Assembly: GCA_046160865.1 (NCBI GenBank) | Contig: JBJXHG010000058.1 | Coordinates: 1 to 28,854 of the forward strand | Source of the DNA: JBJXHG01 sp046160865 | Lineage (GTDB): Bacteria > Planctomycetota > UBA1135 > GCA-002686595 | Direction of reading: 5' to 3' | DNA: 28,854 nucleotides | Part shown: in pieces, positions 8,034 to 14,723 of the stretch | How the letters are laid out: each line of letters starts with the position of its first letter | Position numbering within the stretch: position 1 is the stretch's first letter | Position numbers and translations under genes: made by a program | Notes under the pieces: model-generated | What the model was told of the DNA's origin: nothing | Seen by the model: only the letters and a program-made list of their open reading frames with translations | The model's database searches: none

Positions 8034-8513
8034 ATGCCGACCGCCGCACTCATCGATTTCGAAGCGTACGCATCGACGCGCCCGATCGCGGATCGCGATC
8101 AGATCCTGGGAGTGCTGATGCAGCGCGGACGATTCGCGATGCTCGACGGCATCCTGCACCTCGAAGAAGGCGGCAAGCGCGTCGTCGGCTTCAAGGACAT
8201 CCGCGCCGACGATTGGTGGACCACGGATCACATTCCCGGTCGTCCGATCTTTCCCGGCGCGCTGATGATCGAAGCGGCCGCGCAGTTGTGCTCGTACGCG
8301 TTCCTGATGAGCTCGCCGGAGATGCAGAGCAAGTTCATCGGCTTCGGAGGGCTCGACGGAACGCGCTTTCGCGGCGTCGTGTCGCCGCCGAGCCGCATGA
8401 TCTTCGCCGCAGAGCTGCGCCGCCTCCGCAGCCGCATGTTCACGTACTACGCGCAGGGCTTCGTCAACGGCGATCTGGTCTTCGAGACAGAAGTGATCGG
8501 CGTCGTCGTCTGA
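8034..8513 (+). CDS. 3-hydroxyacyl-ACP dehydratase, FabZ-like hotdog protein
   Basis: 159 residues from the ATG at 8034; an earlier in-frame ATG at 7941 adds an unlikely leader. FabZ-type enzymes dehydrate 3-hydroxyacyl-ACP in fatty-acid synthesis. The active-site helix is plain: TDHIPGRPIFPGALMIEAAA, with catalytic His66 and Glu80, corresponding to HFPGxPxxPGVLxxEAxAQ in FabZ. The next strand (SKFIGFGGLDGTRFRGVVSP) matches the F-x-G-I-d-x-x-r-F-r-x-x-V-x-P pattern. It is slightly divergent from housekeeping FabZ (QLCSY after the catalytic Glu) and stands alone rather than next to lpx or fab genes, so a specialised paralogue is possible. It is followed by a hairpin and repeat copy C. Confidence 0.85.
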   Translation: MPTAALIDFEAYASTRPIADRDQILGVLMQRGRFAMLDGILHLEEGGKRVVGFKDIRADDWWTTDHIPGRPIFPGALMIEAAAQLCSYAFLMSSPEMQSKFIGFGGLDGTRFRGVVSPPSRMIFAAELRRLRSRMFTYYAQGFVNGDLVFETEVIGVVV

Positions 8514-8523
8514 CGCGCGCCCC

Positions 8524-8552
8524 GCGCGTAGCGCGCCTTGCGCGCGAAGCGC
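8524..8552 (+). terminator. Hairpin downstream of the FabZ-like gene
   Basis: Inner stem GCGCGC at 8531-8536 and 8540-8545 with loop ctt. Then a 3x3 internal loop (gta/gaa) and outer GCGC arms at 8524-8527 and 8549-8552. It has the same plan and loop as the hairpin at 5945-5975 after an unrelated gene. There is no T-run. Confidence 0.55.
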
Positions 8553-8588
8553 CCGCGTGCGGCGTGTCCCCGCGTCGCACGCATGAAA

Positions 8589-8672
8589 CGACGGCGAGGA
8601 CCCGTTGCAGCGGCCTACGCCCGACTGTGCGGTCGCGAATTGCCGTTGCTGAACGACTGCCGTTGCGCGGAG
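8589..8672 (+). repeat. Intergenic repeat element, copy C
   Basis: The 5' core (ACGGCGAGGACCCGTTGC) starts at 8591 and the 3' core GTTGCGCGGA at 8662, 71 bases apart as in copy B. The first 60 bases match copy A at 49 of 60 without gaps. It sits between the 3' ends of the FabZ-like and Pus10-type genes. Confidence 0.75.
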
Positions 8673-8722
8673 CGTCGCGGTTCACCGTCGCCGAGACGAG
8701 CAGTGGTCCGCGTGTGGGCCCA

Positions 8723-8744
8723 CCGATCTACCGATCTACCGATC
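8723..8744. repeat. Short tandem repeat, unit ccgatcta
   Basis: Two full copies of ccgatcta and a partial third (ccgatc) lie end to end just before the 26-bp hairpin array. The unit is short and may be chance or slippage. Confidence 0.5.
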
Positions 8745-8822
8745 CATCGGCGCGCGTTGCGCGCCGCGTGCATCGGCGCGCAATGCGCGCCGGGTGTATC
8801 GGCGCGCAATGCGCGCCGGGGC
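8745..8822. repeat. Three tandem 26-bp hairpin units
   Basis: Units at 8745-8770, 8771-8796 and 8797-8822. Each has the form (c/t)atcGGCGCGC-n-GCGCGCC followed by a g/t-rich joint, so each unit folds as its own 7-bp GC hairpin. Units 2 and 3 are almost identical and unit 1 differs in the loop and joint. The array ends 2 bases before the stop codon of the Pus10-type gene, so it lies in that gene's 3' untranslated region. Confidence 0.75.
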
Positions 8823-8824
8823 GC

Positions 8825-9661
8825 TCAGAGGTTCTGACCGAACACGGCCGGCTTCGGCGGCACGGGCTCGGTGTGTCCGTCGAGGTCTAGGATCGCGAGC
8901 ACGTCGAGCTCGACGCACGTGCACGCGCGGCCGAGCAGCTCCGACAGCGACGGGCGGGTGCTGCCCTCTTCGCCGTTGATCACTTCCTTCACGTAGGTGC
9001 CGTGCTCGGCGCGGATACGCATCATCCAGTCGGCCGAGCCTTCGATCGGGTCGAACGAGACGATCTCGATCCAGCGTTCGCGATCCTTGTCGGCGCGACG
9101 ATGCGCGACGCGCGCCGGCGTCTTCTGCACGACGCAGATGCGTTGGCCGAGTCGGCTCGCGAGACGGGTTTGCACCTCGGCGCTCTCGATGCCGCCCTCG
9201 ATCTGCACGCGCGCCTGGTATTCCTTGGCGTGCGGCGTCTCTTTCAACGCGCGCACGCGCGCCTTCTCGGTCCAGTGCAGGCCTGCGACTTCCAGCCGGC
9301 CGGCATTGCGCCGGTTGATCTCGGCCTCGACAGCCGCGAGGTCGACGTCGTGGATCTTCGGCGCGACCACCTCGAGGACGAACGGACGCCCTTCGCCGAG
9401 CATGCGCACGTCGACGTCTTCGCGCCCGGCGCCGTGGAACACGTTCTTGCGCGTCTTGAAGGCCGCGCCGACGACCCAGCCGATCAGCTCCTGCACCGAA
9501 TCGCGCGTGAGCTTGCCGAAGCCTTCGCAACGCTCGCAGTCACGCCGCCGCCGCGGATGCCCTTTGCAGACGGGACAGAAAAAAGTGGTCTGCGGCAGAT
9601 CGCGCGTCAGCTTGCGGTAGCGACCTTCGAGGAAGACCTTGGCGTGCGGCAGCTTGTCCAT
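8825..9661 (-). CDS. pus10: tRNA pseudouridine synthase, Pus10 family
   Basis: 278 residues from the ATG at 9661. Pus10 makes pseudouridine at tRNA position 55 (and 54 in archaea). Diagnostic blocks follow the order of the Pus10 catalytic domain: VFLEGRYRKLTRDLPQT (9-25); HGAGREDVDVRMLGEGRPF (about 76-94), which holds the catalytic Asp region; QKTPARVAHRR (about 190-200); and HGTYVKEVINGEEGSTRPS (about 236-254) followed by LELDV-like ending residues. A CPVC...CERC pair of zinc knuckles (about 29-45, DnaJ-like CxxCxG spacing) interrupts the domain after block one. The N-terminal THUMP-bearing half of full-length Pus10 (400 residues or more) is absent. The frame is open to 9946, but the upstream translation is biased and the DNA holds inverted repeats, so the ATG at 9661 is preferred. 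Pus10 is best known from archaea and eukaryotes. Family assignment is firm. Confidence 0.88.
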   Translation of the reverse strand: MDKLPHAKVFLEGRYRKLTRDLPQTTFFCPVCKGHPRRRRDCERCEGFGKLTRDSVQELIGWVVGAAFKTRKNVFHGAGREDVDVRMLGEGRPFVLEVVAPKIHDVDLAAVEAEINRRNAGRLEVAGLHWTEKARVRALKETPHAKEYQARVQIEGGIESAEVQTRLASRLGQRICVVQKTPARVAHRRADKDRERWIEIVSFDPIEGSADWMMRIRAEHGTYVKEVINGEEGSTRPSLSELLGRACTCVELDVLAILDLDGHTEPVPPKPAVFGQNL

Positions 9662-9739
9662 CGGCGTCCATGAGCCTTGCGGAAGCGGCGCTTCCGAAAC
9701 GATTCGAACGTTGGGGCGCGGAAGAGGATATCGGTGCTC

Positions 9740-9934
9740 GGCACGGGCGCAAGCGCCCGTGCCCGTGTGCGGCGCGTCCTCTCGTCGCACGCACTGAGAG
9801 CGCCCTTCAGAATGCCCCGGCCCGTCGCAGGCCGCGCCGAACCGGGCTCGCGGCGTTGCGCTTCCTCTGAGTATTGCCGAGCAATACGCATCGTCGGGAT
9901 CCCCATCGAAGCGCGCCACTCGCGCGCTTCGATG
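9740..9934. repeat. Hairpin-dense intergenic segment
   Basis: Two perfect inverted repeats. One has 11-bp arms at 9740-9750 and 9753-9763 (GCACGGGCGC type) with a 2-base gap. The other has 13-bp arms at 9904-9916 and 9922-9934 (CATCGAAGCGCGC type) with a 5-base loop. Between them, 9768-9795 resembles the hairpin-and-spacer just before copy C (TGCGGCG, then CGTCGCACGCA). The whole 9662-10019 stretch has no convincing gene and lies between the divergent Pus10-type and lgt genes. Confidence 0.6.
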
Positions 9935-10019
9935 CGCTGCGCGCACCAGGGCTCACCCGTCTTGCTCGCCTCGATTCGTCGCAGCCCTCGCCGGGCGGCT
10001 CATTCTGAACGGCGCTCTG

Positions 10020-10107
10020 AAACGGCGGGGCCCGTTGCGTCTGCATTGGCGTAGTTCTCGCGGAAAGGTTGCCTGCGCCGCGCGACTCCGCGTTGCGCGG
10101 ATGCGAG
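10020..10107 (+). repeat. Intergenic repeat element, copy D
   Basis: The 5' core ACGGCGGGGCCCGTTGC starts at 10022 with one base missing relative to copies A and B. The 3' core GTTGCGCGGATGCGAG lies at 10092-10107 and is identical to copy B's. The spacing is 70 bases, that is 71 allowing for the deletion. This is the only copy in a divergent intergenic region, upstream of lgt. Confidence 0.7.
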
Positions 10108-10164
10108 AGTCCGTGTTGCGCCGGTCGGCAGCGTGGCGTCGCGACCACCGAACGCCACGAGCGC

Positions 10165-10194
10165 TTCGACGGCGCGCACACGCGTCACTACAAT
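10165..10194 (+). promoter_or_regulatory. Candidate promoter of the lgt operon
   Basis: TTCGAC at 10165-10170 and TACAAT at 10189-10194, spaced by 18 bases. The -10 has one mismatch to TATAAT. A transcript would start near 10201, giving a leader of only about 13 bases before the lgt ATG. Confidence 0.45.
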
Positions 10195-10213
10195 CCGCCG
10201 CCTTCGACACTGC

Positions 10214-11077
10214 ATGTACCCGATCCTCTTCCACATCCCCGGTTTGGGCTTTCCGATCCGCGCGTTCGGAGTGCTCGTCGCCGCCGGGTTCCTGCTCGGC
10301 TCCCACTTGTTCACGAAGCTCGCCGCGCGCTACGGCGACGATCCACGCGAAGATCCCGCGCGCTACTCGCGCGTGACGCTGTGGATCCTGATCGGTGTGA
10401 TCTTCGGCGCGCGTGCGATGTACGTCGTCGTCGAGATGCTGCGCGATTCGGAGGTCGGCCGCGGCTACCGCGAGAGCCCGCTCACGATGCTCGCCGTCTG
10501 GGAAGGCGGACTCGTGATGTACGGCGGCATGTTCGGCGCGATCGCGGCCGGCATGTGGAGCGCGCGCCGCGAGAAGGTGCGCGCCGTGCACGCGCTCGAT
10601 CTCGGTCTCGTCGCGGGCTTCGTCGGGCAAGCGGTCGGACGCGTCGGCTGCTTCCTCGTCGGCGACGACTACGGCCGCGTGGTGCCGGAAGAGTTCCGCG
10701 ATCTGCCGTGGCCGATCACTCTGCACGTTCCGCGCGTGCTGCCGGAAGGCAGCTTGTTCGGACTCGAGAACGCGGGCCAGGTACTTTGGGCGACGCAGAA
10801 TTGGATGACGATCAAGGCGCTGATCGTCGCGTTCGTCGGCTGGCAGATCCTGAAGCGGCGCCGCTACGCGGGACAAGTCTCGCTGTGGATCGTGCTCATG
10901 TACGCGCTGCTGCGAACCGGCGTGGAGTTCTTCCGCGGCGACGAGATCCGCGGCGTGTGGTTCGGCGGCGCGGTCTCGACGTCGCAGGTGGTCTCGCTCG
11001 TCGCCGCACTCGTCGCGATCGTGCTGCTCGTCAGGAATCGCGACACCAGCAACCCGTTGCCCGACGCACGCGCGTGA
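10214..11077 (+). CDS. lgt: Prolipoprotein diacylglyceryl transferase Lgt
   Basis: 287 residues, a multi-pass inner-membrane enzyme that transfers diacylglycerol from phosphatidylglycerol to the lipobox Cys of prolipoproteins. The N-terminus (MYPILFHIPGLGFPIRAFGV) is typical of Lgt and fixes the start at 10214. The signature GRVGCFLVGDDYGRV (142-156) includes the conserved Arg, and EGGLVMYGGMFGA (98-110) is the loop that reads EGG-xxFHGG in E. coli. Here that His is Tyr103. The C-terminal YALLRTGVEFFRGDEIRG (about 231-248) matches the family's R-x-x-x-E-x-x-R region. It is followed after 7 bases by the RNase HII-like gene. The lipoprotein at 14724 is one likely substrate. Confidence 0.93.
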   Translation: MYPILFHIPGLGFPIRAFGVLVAAGFLLGSHLFTKLAARYGDDPREDPARYSRVTLWILIGVIFGARAMYVVVEMLRDSEVGRGYRESPLTMLAVWEGGLVMYGGMFGAIAAGMWSARREKVRAVHALDLGLVAGFVGQAVGRVGCFLVGDDYGRVVPEEFRDLPWPITLHVPRVLPEGSLFGLENAGQVLWATQNWMTIKALIVAFVGWQILKRRRYAGQVSLWIVLMYALLRTGVEFFRGDEIRGVWFGGAVSTSQVVSLVAALVAIVLLVRNRDTSNPLPDARA

Positions 11078-11084
11078 GCGCGCC

Positions 11085-12140
11085 ATGGCCGCGCGGACGA
11101 GAGCATGCTCGAGCGCGACGGCCGCGCCGCCGTTCGTCGCCGACTCGACGTCGCCCGCCGAATCGCCGCGCGTGCTCGCGGGCGTCGACGAAGCCGGGCT
11201 CGGCCCGCTGCTCGGACCGCTGACGATCGGCTTCGCCGCGTTCGCCGTTCCGCCCGGTCTCGACGACTTGTGGCGCGCGCTCGCGAGCGCCGTCTGCCGC
11301 GAGCCGGGCCGCGACGGCCAGCGACTCGTCGTGGCCGATTCGAAGCTCGTGTTCACGCGCAATCCGCGCGGCGAGCGGCGGCTCGAGTCGACCGCGCTCG
11401 CGTTCCTCGCGCTCGCGCACCCCGCGCAGCGTCCACCCCGCTCCGGCGCAGAGCTCGCGCGCGCCGCGCTCGGACTCGAGCGCGATCACGATGACTTCTT
11501 GCGCCAGCCGTGGTCGCCGCATCTTCCCACGGCACTGCCGCGCGCCGCGCAGCCGAGCGCGCTGGAGGAGCACATCCGCGCGCTGTCGGCGGCGCTCGCG
11601 CGTGCGGACGTCGAGCTCGTCGGCATCGGCGCGCGCGCGCTCGCTCCGGACGCGCTCAACGCGTCGTTCGAGCGGACGCAGAACAAGGCGCGCACGCACT
11701 GGGACACGTCGGCTCCCGTCCTCCGCCACTTGTGGGATCGCCACGCCGCACGCGGACTCGCCGTGCTCGTGGACCGGCACGGCGGCCGTATGCGCTACGC
11801 GCCGTTCCTGCGCGAAGCGTTTCCCGAAGCGACCGTCGCGATCCAGGCCGAGGCGCCCGCGCGCTCCGAATACCTCGTGAGCAGCCAGAGCCGCACGATG
11901 CGCATCGCGTTCGCGGAGAAAGCCGACCGCGGATCGTTCGCAGTGGCGCTGGCGTCGTGTCTCGCGAAGTACGTGCGCGAGACTTGCATGCATGCGTTCA
12001 ACGCCTACTTCGAGCGCATCTCACCCGGCTTGCGCCCGACCGCGGGCTACACGACCGACGGCTGGCGTTGGCTGCGCGACGCCGAGGGCGCGATCGAGCG
12101 CTCGGGCATCCCGCGTTCCGCGCTCGTGCGCTCGCGCTGA
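11085..12140 (+). CDS. Ribonuclease HII-like protein, divergent and enlarged
   Basis: 351 residues against about 200 for ordinary RNase HII, which cleaves the RNA strand of RNA-DNA hybrids. LAGVDEAGLGPLLGPLTIG (31-49) matches GVDEAGRGPLAGPVV with the two acidic metal ligands (D35, E36), but the Arg of the GRG motif, which contacts the ribonucleotide, is Leu. LVVADSKL (81-88) matches the DSKKL motif. GSFAVALASCLAKYVRE (about 285-301) matches SIAAASILAKVxRD. The middle (about 95-200) is an added segment, and VDRHGGRMRYAPFL (about 226-239) occupies the place of the third acidic motif. It lies in an operon with lgt and ends in a hairpin. The family is recognisable; activity is open. Confidence 0.72.
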   Translation: MAARTRACSSATAAPPFVADSTSPAESPRVLAGVDEAGLGPLLGPLTIGFAAFAVPPGLDDLWRALASAVCREPGRDGQRLVVADSKLVFTRNPRGERRLESTALAFLALAHPAQRPPRSGAELARAALGLERDHDDFLRQPWSPHLPTALPRAAQPSALEEHIRALSAALARADVELVGIGARALAPDALNASFERTQNKARTHWDTSAPVLRHLWDRHAARGLAVLVDRHGGRMRYAPFLREAFPEATVAIQAEAPARSEYLVSSQSRTMRIAFAEKADRGSFAVALASCLAKYVRETCMHAFNAYFERISPGLRPTAGYTTDGWRWLRDAEGAIERSGIPRSALVRSR

Positions 12141-12156
12141 GCACGCGCGAAAAACC

Positions 12157-12195
12157 GCGCGGACGGAGCCGAGCCGAGCTCGACTTCGTCCGCGC
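12157..12195. terminator. Bidirectional hairpin between convergent genes
   Basis: 9-bp perfect arms GCGCGGACG at 12157-12165 and CGTCCGCGC at 12187-12195. An A-run lies just left of the hairpin (12150-12154), which reads as a T-run for the minus-strand gene ending at 12225. It therefore suits termination of that gene best. Confidence 0.6.
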
Positions 12196-12224
12196 ATCCA
12201 TTCGAGGAGGCCCTCGCCGCCGGA

Positions 12225-12842
12225 TCAATCGAACGCGACGGCGTGCGTGCGCGTGACGACCTCGCCGGGCGTGCCGGCGTTGCGGATCACCTTGAACGTC
12301 GCGATGTCGCCGGTCTGCACGAGCGGAATGTCCGGGTGACCCGGGACCGCTTGGTTCACGACACCCGTGCCGCCTTCGTTCACGGAGAGGCCGAGGCCTG
12401 AAATGCTGCGGCGCACGATCTCCCAGCTCGCGAAACGAACGTTCTGGCCGTTGCTGTTCTCGAAGAGGCCGTCCGCGTCGGGCAGCAGGCCGCCGAACAC
12501 GGCGCGGAAGTTCCCGATGTTCGTGCCACCGCGATCGATGCTGATGTCGAGCGCCGAGCCGGCGAGCTGCGCCGGCGTGAGGCCGGCGATCGCTTGCACG
12601 CGGTGGCGCGCGATGCCGAGACCTGTGATGAAGCGCGCTTCACCGCCCGCGTCCACGCGCGTCAACGCTTCGACGAGCGCGCGCAGGTTCGTCGGTTCGA
12701 CTTCCGGATTGGCCGGGAGCGGCGGAATGGCGGCGGCGGCTTCGTGGCGAACCTCGCCGCCAAATGCGAAGGCGAATGCGGGGACGGAAAGGACGATCGC
12801 CGCGGCCGACAGACCGACGGCGGTCCAATGATTCGATCTCAT
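12225..12842 (-). CDS. Secreted hypothetical protein
   Basis: 205 residues from the ATG at 12842, chosen because AGGGG is placed about 7 bases before it. The open frame runs to 12950 without a site there. The N-terminus is a clear signal peptide: MRSNHW, then hydrophobic VGLSAAAIVLSVPAFAFA, and a likely cleavage site near residue 28. The mature part has no Cys and no enzyme motif that I recognise. It contains LTPAQLAGSALDISIDRGG, DADGLFENSNGQNVRF, and a beta-rich end (DIATFKVIRNAG, VVTRTHAVAFD). It is probably an exported or periplasmic protein. A good promoter lies upstream. Confidence 0.7.
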   Translation of the reverse strand: MRSNHWTAVGLSAAAIVLSVPAFAFAFGGEVRHEAAAAIPPLPANPEVEPTNLRALVEALTRVDAGGEARFITGLGIARHRVQAIAGLTPAQLAGSALDISIDRGGTNIGNFRAVFGGLLPDADGLFENSNGQNVRFASWEIVRRSISGLGLSVNEGGTGVVNQAVPGHPDIPLVQTGDIATFKVIRNAGTPGEVVTRTHAVAFD

Positions 12843-12929
12843 GATGCAACCCCTGTTGAAGAAACGGATGGGGAAGCAGCGCGGGCCGGACAGTCCAGAC
12901 TCGCGTTTCCCCTCCCTCGACTCACTGCG

Positions 12930-12957
12930 ACTGTAATCGAGGTTCGCCAACCGTCAA
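12930..12957 (-). promoter_or_regulatory. Sigma-70-like promoter of the secreted hypothetical gene
   Basis: On the minus strand TTGACG (12957-12952) and TACAGT (12935-12930) are spaced by 16 bases. Transcription would begin near 12923, giving a leader of about 80 bases to the ATG at 12842. Confidence 0.55.
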
Positions 12958-13116
12958 CGGTTCCACCGTCGGGCGAGCGCTCGACGACGCGGTTCCGCCA
13001 CGGATCGCGCCGCGCCGGACGCCTGGGAGGGCCCGCATCAGCGTGGTAAGGTTCCCGGCTCGCTCGATGCCGGGCCGCAAGGCGCTGTCCCGCAGTCGAG
13101 TCGCCCCCCCCTCCGC

Positions 13117-14445
13117 GTGAAGACCGCGATCCTCGGTGCCGGCGTATCCGGCCTCTCCCTGGCCCGATTCCTCGTCGAAGGCGGCCGTCCCTCGAGCGAC
13201 CTCCACCTGTTCGAGGCGGACTCGAAGGTCGGCGGACTGTGCCAATCGAAGGTCGTCGACGGCTACACCTACGACGTGTCCGGCGGGCACATCCTCTACA
13301 GCAAGGATGGGCCGGCGATGCAGTGGATGAAGGACAAGGCCGGTGGCGACGACGCGTTCGTGCGCAAGGATCGACACACGCGCATCCGCTTCGAGCACCG
13401 TTGGGTGAACTACCCCTTCGAGAACGGGCTCGGCGATCTGCCGCCACAAGCGAACTTCGAATGCTTGCGCGGCTACGTGAATGCGTGGCACCAGCGCCAG
13501 ATGAACCGCACGACGGCGCCGGCCGACTTCGGCAATTGGATCCACTGGCGGTTCGGCGATGGCATCGCCGCGCACTTCATGGATCCGTACAACGCGAAGG
13601 TCTGGAAGCGCGATCTGACACAGATCACGAGCGACTGGGTCGCCGGCCGTGTCCCCGACGCACCGGTCGAAGACGTGCTGAAGGCGTCGGTCGGAATCCG
13701 CACCGAGGGCTACACGCACCAGTCGATCTTCTACTACCCGCGTCGCGGCGGCTTCCAAGCGATCACCGACGGGATCGCATCGACGCTGATGCCGCGCGTG
13801 CGCCTGAACACGCGCGTCACCGACGTCGTGAAGAGCGGCAAGGGCTGGCGCGTGAACGGCGAGGAGTTCGACGCCGTCGTCAACACGCTGCCGCTCACCG
13901 ACGCACCGAAGATCATCAAGGGCATCCCACCCGATGCGGCGCGCGCGATGGTCGAGCTCGACTTCAATGGCATCGTGTGCATCCTGCTCGCGCTCGATCG
14001 TCCCGAGCACCCGGACTTGTCGTGGATCTATCTCCCCCACGATTCGCAGGGCCCGACCAATCGCGTGACGTACATGTCGAACTACTCGCCGGAGAACGCG
14101 CCGACGGGCAAGTCGTCGTTCTTGTGCGAAGTCACCGTGCCGCGCGACGTGCCGTACCCCGGCGCGCGCCTGGAGAACGAGGTCATCGACGGCCTCGTCA
14201 ACGCCGGCTTGCTGCGCAAGAGCGAGGTGCTCTTCCACGACCGCACCGAGATCCGGCACGCCTACGTCGTGTTCGATCACGCCTACCACGCGCGGCGCGC
14301 GGCAGCGCTCGGATGGCTCGAATCCGCCGGACTCAATCCACTCGGGCGCTTTGGCAGATTCGAGTACGACAATTCTGACCAATGTGTCATCAAGGCACGC
14401 GCATTGGCCCAGACATTGCTTTCCCGCGCGGCAACGGGGGCGTGA
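13117..14445 (+). CDS. FAD-dependent oxidoreductase (protoporphyrinogen oxidase / UDP-galactopyranose mutase-like)
   Basis: 442 residues from a GTG at 13117. The Rossmann FAD motif is at the extreme N-terminus: ILGAGVSGLSLARFL (5-19), followed by an acidic strand end (LHLFEADSKVGGLCQS). YDVSGGHILYSKDG (about 52-65) resembles the G-x-H-x-x-x-s block seen in UDP-galactopyranose mutase-like and amine-oxidase-family flavoproteins. FYYPRRGGFQAITDGIA (about 206-222) matches their P-x-G-G-x-x-x-L/I segment. GEEFDAVVNTLPL precedes the second half, and the C-terminus YDNSDQCVIKARALA closes the FAD site. Such genes often lie in surface-polysaccharide loci, but no sugar genes flank it here. The substrate cannot be assigned. 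The position of the FAD motif supports the GTG start; no Shine-Dalgarno is visible. Confidence 0.82.
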   Translation: MKTAILGAGVSGLSLARFLVEGGRPSSDLHLFEADSKVGGLCQSKVVDGYTYDVSGGHILYSKDGPAMQWMKDKAGGDDAFVRKDRHTRIRFEHRWVNYPFENGLGDLPPQANFECLRGYVNAWHQRQMNRTTAPADFGNWIHWRFGDGIAAHFMDPYNAKVWKRDLTQITSDWVAGRVPDAPVEDVLKASVGIRTEGYTHQSIFYYPRRGGFQAITDGIASTLMPRVRLNTRVTDVVKSGKGWRVNGEEFDAVVNTLPLTDAPKIIKGIPPDAARAMVELDFNGIVCILLALDRPEHPDLSWIYLPHDSQGPTNRVTYMSNYSPENAPTGKSSFLCEVTVPRDVPYPGARLENEVIDGLVNAGLLRKSEVLFHDRTEIRHAYVVFDHAYHARRAAALGWLESAGLNPLGRFGRFEYDNSDQCVIKARALAQTLLSRAATGA

Positions 14446-14458
14446 AGCCGTGCGGAAC

Positions 14459-14474
14459 CCGGTCGCGTGACCGG
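14459..14474 (+). terminator. Small hairpin after the FAD oxidoreductase gene
   Basis: CCGGTC at 14459-14464 and GACCGG at 14469-14474 around gcgt, 14 bases after the stop codon. There is no T-run. It is weak as a terminator but well placed. The rest of the gap to 14723 shows no convincing gene. Confidence 0.4.
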
Positions 14475-14710
14475 ACGTCTGAAGCGCGGTGAACCCCTGC
14501 GGGGCTGGGCTACGTAGTGTGAGGTAGGCTTTCTTCGAGTTGGCGTGTGGATTGGCAGATCCGCGCGCGCAGCCAGAGAGAGCCTTCGAACGTGGCTCGT
14601 CTCTTCAGTTATGAACGCAAGGACCATTCTCGACATCGCGGCCGCGCTTCGAGGCGCAACACGGTGTCGTTCGGTCCGGCGTCGCAATGAGTCTTGGGTA
14701 CGGCAGGCCC

Positions 14711-14716
14711 GGAAGG
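14711..14716 (+). promoter_or_regulatory. Shine-Dalgarno of the propeller lipoprotein
   Basis: GGAAGG, 7 bases before the ATG at 14724. It favours this start over the ATG at 14694, and the 14724 start also puts the lipobox at the right depth. Confidence 0.7.
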
Positions 14717-14723
14717 ATTCGGA

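Noticed and set aside
7667..8053. Minus-strand open frames of 128 and 92 codons in the PLP/FabZ-like gap
   Set aside because: Their composition is Arg/Ser/Ala-biased, no ribosome site or motif is visible, and they overlap the FabZ-like start.
8723..8822. CRISPR-like array
   Set aside because: The units are contiguous with no spacers, the repeats are palindromic to their ends, and no cas genes are present.
9662..9946. N-terminal extension of the Pus10-type protein
   Set aside because: The frame is open, but the sequence does not resemble the THUMP half of Pus10 and the DNA contains inverted repeats, so it is treated as noncoding.
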